Source: an uncultured Saprospiraceae bacterium
GTDB taxonomy: Bacteria > Bacteroidota > Bacteroidia > Chitinophagales > Saprospiraceae
Length of the DNA stretch: 64,000 bases
Reading direction: 5' to 3'
Assembly: GCA_937921825.1 (NCBI GenBank)
Contig: CAKZVK010000073.1
Coordinates: 52,238 to 116,237, forward strand
How positions within the stretch are numbered: position 1 is the stretch's first letter; each line of letters starts with the position of its first letter. The position numbers and the translations under genes are program-made. The notes under the pieces are model-generated. The model was not told the origin of the DNA. It ran no database searches and saw only the letters and a list, made by a program, of their open reading frames with translations. Positions 25,510 through 35,267 of this stretch are shown in pieces.

Positions 25510-28500
25510 TTAGTTATCAAGCAGTAGTACTTTCTCTATCCATTGATATTCCTGACATTGGATAAGTAGGTAATAGACACCAGGTCTATATTCTTTTAGG
25601 CTCAGTGTTTGAGAACCTGATTGGATAGCAGAACTATAAAGGAGTTGTCCTCTAAGATTCATTAAGGATAGCTGCCCACTACAGGCTAAGTTCTCAATAT
25701 GTACATCTCCAGTCGTTGGGTTAGGGTAGAGTGCAACAGTATAGTTCTGAACATCAGACACAGCTGTCAAAAATTCCAATAGAAGGGTTGTGTCTATCGT
25801 ACATCCTAAGCCATCAGTTAAGGTAAGCGCATAAGCCCCAGCTGTTAAGCCTTCGATGTCAGGTCCTGAATAATTCTCTAGAGGATCCGCCCAAGTATAC
25901 GTATACATACCATCTCCTCCATCTGCAGTTAATGAGATAGAGCCTAAGCTCCCTTCTGTCGGATGCACTAGTGCAGCATGAATAGTTAACTGAGGATTAC
26001 TCGTTACGCTGATAGGGGATGTTTCTAGGAGGCAACCTTCTCTGTCAGATACCATTGCTATGTATTCCCCATTTCCTAATTGACTGATTCGTGTTCCAGT
26101 CTGACCACTAGACCATTCTATATCATAAGGAGTGACACCGCCTACTACTGCTATTTCTATTACGCCACTGCTATCTTGCCAACAATCATTTTGAGCTCTA
26201 TCTGTGATTGTAAATTTTATCTCAGAATTAGAGCGGACACTAATTGAATCTGAGATGCCTTTACAGCCTTCTGCATCGGTAATAGTAAGATTATAGCTTT
26301 CTGAGAGAAGACCGTTCAGGGTATCTCTTGTCTCGAATTGGACGACCTTATCACCAGAACTCCAGTTGAAGTCGTAGGGCGCCAACCCATTAAGTACCTC
26401 AGCACTAATTCTACCAGTGGAGTCGCCAAAACAGATAATGTCTTGCAGTAAGGTGCTATTAATATTAAGAGGGATATTAAGGTTACTGACTTCGACAGAA
26501 AAGGCCCTTGACTTGCACCCAAAGTCATCCACGACGGTCAATGAATAATTTCCTGCTTGTAAAGAATCCAAATAATTTTCTTCAATATTCGATCCATCGA
26601 AAAGGCCCCAGTTATAAACATAGTCTCCTGTACCACCTTCCACATCTACGCTTACATAGCCGAACTTGCTTCCCGAACAATTGACATTTACCACAGAGTC
26701 TACCTCTATGACCACAGGGGCTGGTTGGAGTATTTCCACGTCAGACAACACTGCACTACAAGACTTTATATCACTCACTGTTACAGAGTATAAGCCAGCT
26801 GCTCTATTGACCAGGTCTTGATCATTGGTACCATCTGACCAAAAGAATGAATAGGGTGCAGTACCTCCTCTAACTGTCACATCTACAAAAGAATTAGTCC
26901 CACCCGAGCAGGTTATATGCTCTATGCTAGAAAGCTCTACTGCTAGAGTCATCGGCTCTTGAACTTCAATATCTGAGATTACATTCTGACAGTTGTTCTG
27001 ATCTGTCACTGTTACAGAGTATAGCCCTGAAACTAGTTGGTTTATAAAGTTATCAGAGGCCCCATTACTCCAAGAAATATCATAAGGTGGTAATCCCCCT
27101 AAGATCCCTATTCTTATAAAACCAGTACTTTCACCATTACAATCATTGTCTCTTTTATCAGCTACACCAGTCGTAAGTATTTGAGGGCCGTTAATCAAGA
27201 TACTATCTGTCACCACGGCACAACTAGACCTATCTGTAATCGTCGCATGATAATATCCATCTACAAGATCATCTATGCTACTCCCTCTAAACCCGTTATT
27301 CCAAGTTACTGAATAGGGAGGGATGCCTCCTTCGATTAACAGCTCAATAGCACCATCGTCAGCCCCTTTGCATGAAGAAGCCAAAATGGTATTTACGCTA
27401 TAGACCACGATGTTTTCGAAGTCTACGAAGATCGGATCTGTTACAGACTGACAGCCATTAAAATCTGTAATCGTACAAGTATATATTCCAGACTCTAGAT
27501 CGGTGACTCCCTGACCTATACTACCATCACTCCACTCGTACTGATAGGGTGGTGTCCCATTGTTGGCTTGCAAGGTTATAATTCCGTCAGCGGCTCCCTT
27601 ACATGATTCATCGATTATATTTCCCAAGAGATACGTAATATTCACATTGCCGATATCATCAGCCATTCCATTACAATTCTCATCTACTTGATTACAGGCG
27701 ATTTCTACTGCTCCAGGAAAACTAGTAGAATTGTTATCATCACAATCATCTCCATTCTCAGAAAAACCATTAGTTACAACATTAGAACAGACCAGTCTAG
27801 GTACTGCGCCATTGCCAAAACCATCTCCATCAGTATCCTCATAGAGTAAAAGGGGCTCTATAGTATCGATGCCTATCAGCTTAATGTTATCGATAGCAAT
27901 ATCTCCTCTAACACCACCATCCAATCGTCTAGCAGAAAATCTAAATAATCCTCTCTCAAAAGATGAGTCAAACGCCACTTTAGCAAAATTCCATTGATTA
28001 GATTGACTGCCACTTTGTGACCATATACTTATCCAAGAGATGGAGTCTTCAGAAAAAAAGACATTGAGTAAACCTACATCATTACCAAACATATGGTAGG
28101 AAAAGGAAAGGGCACAGGCTTGATTATCAGGTTTAGTTAGACATTTTGATTCTAAGATAACTTCAGAAGAAAGCTCACACTGTCCTTCTTGAGTCTCTAT
28201 GTATAAATAATTGCCAGAACCTTTACGGTCTGCCTCAGGTCCAGTAAATGTTGTTTTGGTAGGACCTGAATGTACTATCCATTCAGTGTTAGCAGAACTA
28301 ACGTTTCTCCAGATACCATCTATTTTACATAGGTCTTGGCAAGCAGTACCGCATAGATCTTTATCATCAAATTCTTCTCTGAAGAGACTGTTACTACAAG
28401 CTGTTGTAAATAAGGTCACGCAGCTAAATGGAGAGAATACTCCAACACCACAATCGGATCTCACAGAAAGCTCATATGTGGTATTAGGCCTTAGCTCTTG

Positions 28501-29511
28501 AATATTAAAATTGCCCTCTGTACATACTATGTAATCTGAAGAAGTACCCTGTATAGGTGCACTTTGTTCTTTATAACTTATTTCTAAAGCCTCACATACT
28601 GCTCCACTATCCCAAGTCACTGTGATATTATCAGCCTCTATGTCGGAGATTGAGAAACTAGAGGGAACGACACAGGCTTGCTCAGAAAAATTCAAACTAA
28701 AATATTCTAACTTCCCAAAATCACCATTCGCTCTATCACAGATACTTAATTCCCATATACCGTTAGGATCTATGCCTTGAAGTAAATCTGACATAGATTC
28801 TTCAGGACTAAAAGCACCTACAAAAGGTGGTACAGCCTCTTCTATACTAAAACAAGCATTATCAGTAAAGGCTACTGTCTCCGTACAACTAACATCCTTA
28901 GAGTTACCATAATCATCGGCACCAGTGCCATTAAATTGACTCAGAAGTACTTCTGTTCGATCAGGAGCAATAAGTGTCAGCTGAAGGTCAGGGGGCCAGG
29001 TATGCGCTATAATTAATTCGACATTTTCCAAAATGAGGTCCGTGCCTAATTCCAATCCATCATAATCCTTGACTTCTATCTTGAATAGATCACTTAATGG
29101 GCAATTGTTATCTGAAATATCTAAGTCTAGCTTACAGGCTGATTCGTTGGAGATAACAGTATTAGCAAAGTAAGGACCATTCCAACTGCTGAATTCATTA
29201 TTAGCACAGTTTGATCTAAGGTATAATTCATAGGTAGTTCCAGATTGTAGTCCAGAAATAGAAATCGTCTTTTCTCCAATGCCAGCAATAGTGGGCACGC
29301 CTAAAGGTGTAAAATCCTTCAATCCATATTCTACATCCCAGCTTACTGTCCCAGAGTTGAAATCAATCCAGCTTACTGAGAAGCCTTCAGTAGTAAAGTC
29401 TGAAAAAGAGGATAGGATAGGGAGATCACAATCTTGGCCTAGGAGCAGGTCCATAGGGAGTAATACGACTATACATAACACCACAAATCGTGCTTTCAGA
29501 AAATGCACCAT
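25510..29511 (-). CDS. Mosaic T9SS-secreted protein: FN3, P-domain, MAM, MopE-like, eight SprB repeats
   Basis: A 1333-residue exported protein. A signal peptide (about 1-25, ending LLLGQ) is followed by a fibronectin III module (30-115), a proprotein-convertase P-like domain (about 135-285; NGIWELSICDRANGD), a second FN3 module (290-370) and a MAM-like domain (about 372-550; GDIAIDNIKLIG). A MopE-type metal-binding stretch comes next (557-625; DTDGDGFGNG, DDCDDNN, DENCNG). Eight SprB-type repeats of about 75 residues follow (630-1245), each with a GG-x-PPY-x-x-x-W-S-x-G core and YxxTxTDxxxC end. The tail (1256-1333) is a type A T9SS sorting domain (YPNPTTGDV, GVYYLLIQ). No protease active site is present despite the P-domain, so an adhesin or matrix protein is likeliest. 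It lies 20 nt after leuS. Confidence 0.9.
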   Translation of the reverse strand: MVHFLKARFVVLCIVVLLPMDLLLGQDCDLPILSSFSDFTTEGFSVSWIDFNSGTVSWDVEYGLKDFTPLGVPTIAGIGEKTISISGLQSGTTYELYLRSNCANNEFSSWNGPYFANTVISNESACKLDLDISDNNCPLSDLFKIEVKDYDGLELGTDLILENVELIIAHTWPPDLQLTLIAPDRTEVLLSQFNGTGADDYGNSKDVSCTETVAFTDNACFSIEEAVPPFVGAFSPEESMSDLLQGIDPNGIWELSICDRANGDFGKLEYFSLNFSEQACVVPSSFSISDIEADNITVTWDSGAVCEALEISYKEQSAPIQGTSSDYIVCTEGNFNIQELRPNTTYELSVRSDCGVGVFSPFSCVTLFTTACSNSLFREEFDDKDLCGTACQDLCKIDGIWRNVSSANTEWIVHSGPTKTTFTGPEADRKGSGNYLYIETQEGQCELSSEVILESKCLTKPDNQACALSFSYHMFGNDVGLLNVFFSEDSISWISIWSQSGSQSNQWNFAKVAFDSSFERGLFRFSARRLDGGVRGDIAIDNIKLIGIDTIEPLLLYEDTDGDGFGNGAVPRLVCSNVVTNGFSENGDDCDDNNSTSFPGAVEIACNQVDENCNGMADDIGNVNITYLLGNIIDESCKGAADGIITLQANNGTPPYQYEWSDGSIGQGVTDLESGIYTCTITDFNGCQSVTDPIFVDFENIVVYSVNTILASSCKGADDGAIELLIEGGIPPYSVTWNNGFRGSSIDDLVDGYYHATITDRSSCAVVTDSILINGPQILTTGVADKRDNDCNGESTGFIRIGILGGLPPYDISWSNGASDNFINQLVSGLYSVTVTDQNNCQNVISDIEVQEPMTLAVELSSIEHITCSGGTNSFVDVTVRGGTAPYSFFWSDGTNDQDLVNRAAGLYSVTVSDIKSCSAVLSDVEILQPAPVVIEVDSVVNVNCSGSKFGYVSVDVEGGTGDYVYNWGLFDGSNIEENYLDSLQAGNYSLTVVDDFGCKSRAFSVEVSNLNIPLNINSTLLQDIICFGDSTGRISAEVLNGLAPYDFNWSSGDKVVQFETRDTLNGLLSESYNLTITDAEGCKGISDSISVRSNSEIKFTITDRAQNDCWQDSSGVIEIAVVGGVTPYDIEWSSGQTGTRISQLGNGEYIAMVSDREGCLLETSPISVTSNPQLTIHAALVHPTEGSLGSISLTADGGDGMYTYTWADPLENYSGPDIEGLTAGAYALTLTDGLGCTIDTTLLLEFLTAVSDVQNYTVALYPNPTTGDVHIENLACSGQLSLMNLRGQLLYSSAIQSGSQTLSLKEYRPGVYYLLIQCQEYQWIEKVLLLDN

Positions 29512-29531
29512 GATTTGACTTATTAATCTAT

Positions 29532-32372
29532 CTACTTAACGACTATATTGACCATTCGTTGAGGTACAACTATGATTTTCGCGACATTCTTACCTTCTAT
29601 CCATTTTTGAACTTCCTCGATAGCTAGTGCATCCTTTTCTATTTCATCCTTTGGCATTGTCGCAGGATACGCTTTTGTCGTACGCTTCTTACCATTGATA
29701 CAAATAGGGTACTCAAAGGAATCCTGACTTAAGTACTTCTCTTCAAAATGAGGGAAACTAGTCGTATGGACTGAAAAGGCATTGCCTAGGAGACTCCATA
29801 ACTCTTCACTCATGAATGGTGCAAAAGGTGCAACCATTACTGTCAGAGGCTCTAGGATAGCTCTCTTGTTACAGCCCATCTTCTTCAGTTCATTGACACA
29901 GATCATCATGGCACTGATCGCTGTATTAAAGGAGAACTTCTCTATATCTTCAGCAACTTTCTTTAGAGCTAGGTGCAATGATTTCAACTCTTGCTCGGTA
30001 GCCTCAGCTTCTGATACTGCAAACTTTTCATTTTGGAAGAAGAGTCCCCAGAATCGTCTGATAAATTTATTGACACCTTCTATACCTTGTGTATCCCAAG
30101 GCTTAGATTGCTCTATAGGACCTAAAAACATTTCGTATAAGCGGAAAGTATCTGCGCCATATTTTCCTACGACATCATCGGGGTTGACCACGTTGTAATA
30201 TCTCTTGGACATTTTTCCTACTTCGGATTTAGTCCTCATTTCTAAGGGCTTCCCTGCAGAACTAATATTATTCCACGAGTCTCTATGACCAGAGGCATCT
30301 ACAAAACTAGCTTGCTTATACTCAGGCCTCCATTCCACAAACTTCTTTAGCCCCTCAAAACTCAAATGAGAATCAGGGTTACCGTAAGAAGAGACAAAAT
30401 CTATATGTACTGGAATCATCGCAGAATACTGCTCCTCATCATCCTGATTATAACTGACAAAGACGTTATTTTCTCCTTCTTTGATCAGAGGAAGATATTC
30501 GATCACTCCCTGAATCATTCCCTGGTTAATCAGTTTCTTGAATGGCTCTTGAGTAGGCACATACCCTGTATCGTTCAGGAACTTATGCCAGAATCTTGAA
30601 TAGAGTAGATGCGCTACTGCATGCTCTGACCCACCGACATATACATCGACATCTTTCCAGTAGTTCAAAGCCGACTTAGATGCAAACGCCTTTTGGTTCT
30701 GAGGATCCATATATCTCAGGAAATACCATGATGAGCCAGCGACTGCAGGCATGGTATCCGTCTCGCGTATTCCATCTTCGGTCTGGACCCAATCCTCTAC
30801 TCTTGACAAAGGTGACTGGCCATCTGCTGTGGGCTTGAAGTCATCTGTATGTGGCAACTCGACAGGTAATTCTGAAAGTCCTTGCACCGAAGGGACACCA
30901 TCTTTATAAACAACTGGAAAGGGTTCTCCCCAGTACCGTTGTCTACTAAAGCCTGCATCTCGCATCTTATAATTAATCTTTACCGCACCAATACCTTTCT
31001 CTTCTATAGCTTGACACATTTTCTCTATGGCTTCTGGGACTTGCAGTCCATCCAAGAAGTCTGAATTAATCATGACACCAGTCTTGTCTGCTTTCGTAGA
31101 ACCTGGAAAGTCTGATTTATCGACCACTTCCACTATCTCTAAATCAAATTTAGTCGCAAAAGCATGATCCCGATCATCATCAGATGGTACAGCCATAATA
31201 GCTCCCGTACCATAATCCATAAGCACATATTCACCTATCCATATAGGAATACGTTTATTATTGAATGGATTAACAGCATAGGCACCAGTAAAGGCACCGG
31301 TTACCTCTTTGACATCAGACATTCTATCTCGCTCAGTACGTGTATTCACATACTTTAGATAATCAGAAATAGCGTCCTTCTGATCGGCAGTAGTGATAGC
31401 TTCTACTAAAGGATGCTCTGGAGCAAGCACCATATATGTCGCTCCAAAAATTGTATCAGGACGTGTTGTAAATATTTCTAGAGATCTATTAGAACCCTCA
31501 ATCTCAAAGAACATTTGTGCGCCTTTAGATTTCCCTATCCAATTTCGTTGTATTGTTTTCAGAGAACTCGTCCAATCTATATTTTCTAAGCCAGACAGTA
31601 GTCGCTCTGCATAGGCTGTCGTCCTTAGATACCATTGTGTCATGGCCTTGCGTTCTACAGGATGACCACCTCTTTCCGAAAAACCATCCTTTATCTGATC
31701 ATTGGCTAGGACTGTTCCGAGACCTGGACACCAGTTTACAAAACCGACTTTTCGATAAGCTAATCGGTAGTGCGAAAGAACTTCAAACTGCTCTTTACTT
31801 TCCATGGCTTTCCACTCGGCGTCTGAATAGGACTGCTCATTAGATGTGAAAGCCTCTACATTCTTTGTACCTCCTGCTTCCAACTTAGCAACCAAATCGG
31901 AGATCGGTTTCGCTTTATTTTCATCGAGATCATAGTAGTGCTCAAAAAGAAGAGTGAATATCCACTGTGTCCACTTATAGTAAGCTGGATCACAGGTTCT
32001 TACCTCTCTACTCCAATCATAACTGAAGCCTATATTAGCAAGTTGTTCCTTATATCTTTCTATGTTTACTGCAGTAGATTTAGCAGGGTGGACGCCTGTA
32101 GCTATAGCGTACTCTTCTGCAGGTAGTCCAAAGGCATCAAAACCCATTGGATGCAGCACATTATATCCACTCAACCTTTTATATCTAGAAAAGATGTCTG
32201 AAGCAATATAGCCTAACGGATGTCCTACATGTAAGCCTGCCCCTGAGGGATAAGGAAACATGTCTAACACATAGAACTTCGGCTTATCAGACTCATTAGA
32301 AACTTTATAGAGCTCTTCGTCTATCCATTTCTTTTTCCACTTGGCCTCTACAGCACTAAAGTCATACTTCAT
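29532..32372 (-). CDS. leuS: Leucyl-tRNA synthetase
   Basis: Class I aminoacyl-tRNA synthetase that charges tRNA-Leu. The HIGH-type motif appears as PYPSGAGLHVGHPLGY near residue 40, and the KMSKS loop as KMSKRYYNVV. The editing domain (CP1) lies between them, with the threonine-rich TTRPDTIFGATYMVLAPEHP. At 946 residues it is longer than the E. coli enzyme. The extra length includes an insert before the KMSK loop (around VIEYLPLIKEGENNVFVSY), as in other Bacteroidota LeuS. It is downstream of a lipoprotein gene (21 nt) and upstream of the mosaic surface protein gene (20 nt), so these may share a transcript. Confidence 0.97.
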   Translation of the reverse strand: MKYDFSAVEAKWKKKWIDEELYKVSNESDKPKFYVLDMFPYPSGAGLHVGHPLGYIASDIFSRYKRLSGYNVLHPMGFDAFGLPAEEYAIATGVHPAKSTAVNIERYKEQLANIGFSYDWSREVRTCDPAYYKWTQWIFTLLFEHYYDLDENKAKPISDLVAKLEAGGTKNVEAFTSNEQSYSDAEWKAMESKEQFEVLSHYRLAYRKVGFVNWCPGLGTVLANDQIKDGFSERGGHPVERKAMTQWYLRTTAYAERLLSGLENIDWTSSLKTIQRNWIGKSKGAQMFFEIEGSNRSLEIFTTRPDTIFGATYMVLAPEHPLVEAITTADQKDAISDYLKYVNTRTERDRMSDVKEVTGAFTGAYAVNPFNNKRIPIWIGEYVLMDYGTGAIMAVPSDDDRDHAFATKFDLEIVEVVDKSDFPGSTKADKTGVMINSDFLDGLQVPEAIEKMCQAIEEKGIGAVKINYKMRDAGFSRQRYWGEPFPVVYKDGVPSVQGLSELPVELPHTDDFKPTADGQSPLSRVEDWVQTEDGIRETDTMPAVAGSSWYFLRYMDPQNQKAFASKSALNYWKDVDVYVGGSEHAVAHLLYSRFWHKFLNDTGYVPTQEPFKKLINQGMIQGVIEYLPLIKEGENNVFVSYNQDDEEQYSAMIPVHIDFVSSYGNPDSHLSFEGLKKFVEWRPEYKQASFVDASGHRDSWNNISSAGKPLEMRTKSEVGKMSKRYYNVVNPDDVVGKYGADTFRLYEMFLGPIEQSKPWDTQGIEGVNKFIRRFWGLFFQNEKFAVSEAEATEQELKSLHLALKKVAEDIEKFSFNTAISAMMICVNELKKMGCNKRAILEPLTVMVAPFAPFMSEELWSLLGNAFSVHTTSFPHFEEKYLSQDSFEYPICINGKKRTTKAYPATMPKDEIEKDALAIEEVQKWIEGKNVAKIIVVPQRMVNIVVK

Positions 32373-32393
32373 CTTTATTCTCTTTATATCTGA

Positions 32394-33053
32394 TTAATTA
32401 CTGTAGCTCTTTCTATGGAAAGATGAAGGAATATTGTTTTTGTATCCCCATCTTTCGACCCACCTATTTTTTTCATCTGACTTAGTGATCAGGTACGTTT
32501 CTGTGCTGGTCTGAGTGCCGGTGATATCAAAGTGGCTGAATTCTATTTCATTGCCATGCTCATCATATTTCATTGCAAACTTTGCAACCTGCTCTCCATT
32601 CTCATTATGGATAGCCTTAGATGTTCTATTGCCCTCCCCGTCATAACTGTAATGCTCTGATCTTAGTATCTCCTTGGAGTTACCATCATAAGCAGTCCTC
32701 TTAACTATTCTATCCTCCTTGTACTCCAGATTATAAATAGCTAACAGTACTGAGTCTTTATTGTAATAGTTGGTGACTGCTTTATCTCCTGACTTATTAA
32801 TAAACTCGTAAGCTTTCAAGGTATTATCTACCTCATAGAAATACTGCTGAGATAGATTGTTGTTTCCATCAAAGTGCTTGACATCTTTATAGCGTAGTGT
32901 AGTCGGCTTTTTATCAGCTTCACTACCAGTCACTTCATATATTTCATGGATGACCAGGTAAGGTTCTTCCAATGAATTATTACAAGCATATAAGACCGCA
33001 AGAGAAGGAATAAGTAGCGTGATTAGGTAGAGTATTTTTCTAGATAGTATCAT
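32394..33053 (-). CDS. Lipoprotein with YD-like repeats, unknown function
   Basis: A 219-residue protein with a lipoprotein signal (LYLITLLIPSLAVLYAC; lipobox VLYAC, Cys24). The mature part consists of short beta-hairpin-like segments such as HYSYDGEGNRTSKAIHNENG and MKYDEHGNEIEFSHFD, which resemble the YD repeats of RHS-type proteins in a very short form. No catalytic motif is seen. It is probably an outer-membrane-anchored binding protein. It lies between a glycerophosphodiesterase gene (28 nt upstream) and leuS (21 nt downstream) on the same strand, but the function is not suggested by these neighbours. Confidence 0.78.
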   Translation of the reverse strand: MILSRKILYLITLLIPSLAVLYACNNSLEEPYLVIHEIYEVTGSEADKKPTTLRYKDVKHFDGNNNLSQQYFYEVDNTLKAYEFINKSGDKAVTNYYNKDSVLLAIYNLEYKEDRIVKRTAYDGNSKEILRSEHYSYDGEGNRTSKAIHNENGEQVAKFAMKYDEHGNEIEFSHFDITGTQTSTETYLITKSDEKNRWVERWGYKNNIPSSFHRKSYSN

Positions 33054-33081
33054 AACTGCAAAGATGAGGTTTTTATCCTTG

Positions 33082-33909
33082 CTATTGGAGCTCAGAATAT
33101 AATTTGATGACCCTATCTGGATAATCGCTGATTATTCCATCCACTCCTAGAGATATCATGTTTAGAATGTCCTTGTCTTCGTTTACTGTCCAGGGGATTA
33201 GAAGTATACCGCTTTTCTTACAATAGTGCACCAGTTCTTCATTGACAAGTAGGTAATTAGGACTGTAGATGGTAGGTATAAATCCCAACTGGCTAAAGTT
33301 ATAGGCTGTAGAATGCTTGTTATCTACTAGAAAAACAAGACGGACAGAAGGGTATTTCCTTTTGATATATCTCAAAGTCTCGGTATCAAAGCACTGGACC
33401 GTGGTCACAGCAAGTATCCCCAGCTCTATCACTTCCTTAATGAGTAAATCAGCAAATTCTTGATAGGGTGGATGGAAAGTATTATCCCATTCTGTTCTTC
33501 TCTTTATTTCTATGTTGTAGTTAATGCTCTTTCTATCTAGAGAGGCCAACTTTGAGTTCACGGCGATTACTACATCTTTGAGAGAGGGTTTATGGGTTCT
33601 AAGCTTCTCTTGATCAGGAAAGCGATCAATATATTTAGAACCAGAATCATACTTTCTGATCTGCTCATAGTTAAGCTGATAAATGTTATGCTTTTTCTGA
33701 TCTTTTTCAGAAATCGGCCTGCCATCTGAGGTAAAGCAGATTTCATGAGACATATAGGGTTCATGTGAGATGATGATTCGCCCATCTTTAGAAACTACGG
33801 CATCCATTTCTAAAGTTGTTACATTCAACTCTATGGCCTTTTCAAACCCCACTATGGAATTCTCTGGAAATAAGCCTCTGCATCCTCTATGTCCTTGTAT
33901 GTCTAACAT
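33082..33909 (-). CDS. Glycerophosphodiester phosphodiesterase
   Basis: Hydrolyses glycerophosphodiesters to glycerol-3-phosphate and an alcohol. The 275-residue TIM-barrel domain has the opening GHRGCRGLFPENSI (catalytic His plus Arg), the metal ligands in TLEMDAVVSKDG and the second catalytic His in IISHEP. The C-terminal half has the typical WTVNEDKDILNMISLGVDGI stretch. There is no signal peptide, so it is probably cytoplasmic (UgpQ-like) rather than periplasmic (GlpQ-like). It is the first gene of a possible minus-strand operon that continues through a lipoprotein and leuS. Confidence 0.93.
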   Translation of the reverse strand: MLDIQGHRGCRGLFPENSIVGFEKAIELNVTTLEMDAVVSKDGRIIISHEPYMSHEICFTSDGRPISEKDQKKHNIYQLNYEQIRKYDSGSKYIDRFPDQEKLRTHKPSLKDVVIAVNSKLASLDRKSINYNIEIKRRTEWDNTFHPPYQEFADLLIKEVIELGILAVTTVQCFDTETLRYIKRKYPSVRLVFLVDNKHSTAYNFSQLGFIPTIYSPNYLLVNEELVHYCKKSGILLIPWTVNEDKDILNMISLGVDGIISDYPDRVIKLYSELQ

Positions 33910-34220
33910 AATCCAGCTTTATCTACAAAATTCAGTGTTTCCCCTGACATAATAGATCACATTTATCTAGTTTATCTTCGGAATGCACCCATTTTGTAAA
34001 CTTAACTCTTTGACGTTATTAGAGTTAAATATTTAAGCAGATATTAGATGATTAAATCCGTTATCTTAGGGAATCGGATAACCAACTATAGCATTAGTGT
34101 CTGGAAATCGGCTTTTTAAGTACGATTTTTGCTACTACTGAATAAACTTATAATATGTATAACTGATTGAGTATCAAAAGTTTCTGTAATTCAATAAGTT
34201 ATACATTACAAATTTTTCTA
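33910..34220. other. Divergent intergenic region upstream of the porP-like gene
   Basis: This 311 nt AT-rich stretch separates the glycerophosphodiesterase gene from the T9SS cluster and must hold both promoters. Nearest to a -7 box on the plus strand is GATTTTTG around 34125, one mismatch from TAnnTTTG. No gene, RNA or strong hairpin is evident. Confidence 0.5.
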
Positions 34221-35267
34221 ATGCAACATAGAGTGATACTAGAAAAGCTAAAATCCATTGGTACAATTGCGACGATTGTATGCATAATGAGTGCATTTCA
34301 GCACTTAAATGCTCAAGATTTTCATTATTCGCAATTTTATAATGCACCAATGTCTGTAAATCCTGCTCTCACAGGCATCTTTAATGGTGATGAACGACTA
34401 TCAGGTTCACTAAGAGATCAGTGGAGGTCTGTTCCAGTGCCCTGGTTTAATTTTAGCGTAGGGTACGATAGAAAATTCTACTCTAAAAAGAGCACCAAAG
34501 GCTTCTTTGGTGGTGGTGTATACTTCAATTACGATAAGCAAGGGGATTCTAATCTTACCCTAGCAAATATTAATCTCTCAGGCTCTTATACGAGAATCTT
34601 AAATAGAAACAATCTTTTGACCTTAGGAGCTCTCGTAGGTTATTCTTCTAGAGGCTTTGATCCTAGTGGACTTACTTGGGATAGACAGTGGGATCAAGCT
34701 CGTAATGAAGTTGTAAGGGGTGCAGGATCTGGAGAGACATTTGAATTCGAAAGATTTGGGTTCGTAGAGACCGGTTTAGGTCTTAACTATAGATGGCAGA
34801 AGAGCACAAGAACAAAACTAGACTTAGGACTTGGCGCTTTTCACCTGACCACACCTACTGCTAAGTTTAATGTGGCTACTAACGAGCAATCTCTTCCGAT
34901 CAGATTGTCCTTTTATGGAATCTACAGCAGAGAACTAACGGATAAGCTAGACTTACAACTGGATGCTCTATATCAAAATCAAAGTCCCTATGATGAGCTC
35001 CTATTTGGGGGTTACCTAAATTTCTATTTGAATCAGCAGAGAGGCAAGGAATTCCAGTTTAGAGTAGGAGTAGGATACAGAACGAGAAAAGCAATTTTCC
35101 CTAAAGTTGGCCTTGAGTTCAATAACTTTTTTATTGCCGCGAGTTACGATATATATCTTGATGAATTCTCAGCAGAACATGGTGGAGGAGGACCGGAATT
35201 GCATCTGAGATATATTATCAAACATGTTAAACCTCTAGGCAAATTCAAAGCATGCCCAATATTCTAA
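34221..35267 (+). CDS. PorP/SprF family T9SS outer-membrane protein
   Basis: A beta-barrel-like outer-membrane protein of about 348 residues. The ATG at 34221 gives a signal peptide ending FQHLNAQ; an in-frame TTG at 34167 would add 18 residues without purpose. The mature start DFHYSQFYNAPMSVNPALTG is the family hallmark, followed by alternating strands ending RYIIKHVKPLG. PorP/SprF proteins act with the type IX secretion system. SprF of Flavobacterium is needed for export of the adhesin SprB, and paralogues are commonly paired with particular type B cargo proteins. Here it is first in a porP-porE-adhesin array, and its stop codon overlaps the next start (TAATG), which suggests coupled translation. 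Confidence 0.93.
   Translation: MQHRVILEKLKSIGTIATIVCIMSAFQHLNAQDFHYSQFYNAPMSVNPALTGIFNGDERLSGSLRDQWRSVPVPWFNFSVGYDRKFYSKKSTKGFFGGGVYFNYDKQGDSNLTLANINLSGSYTRILNRNNLLTLGALVGYSSRGFDPSGLTWDRQWDQARNEVVRGAGSGETFEFERFGFVETGLGLNYRWQKSTRTKLDLGLGAFHLTTPTAKFNVATNEQSLPIRLSFYGIYSRELTDKLDLQLDALYQNQSPYDELLFGGYLNFYLNQQRGKEFQFRVGVGYRTRKAIFPKVGLEFNNFFIAASYDIYLDEFSAEHGGGGPELHLRYIIKHVKPLGKFKACPIF

Noticed and set aside
29532..32372. Extra length of LeuS as a possible domain gain by transfer
   Set aside because: LeuS of about 920-960 residues with an insert before the KMSK loop is normal for Bacteroidota.
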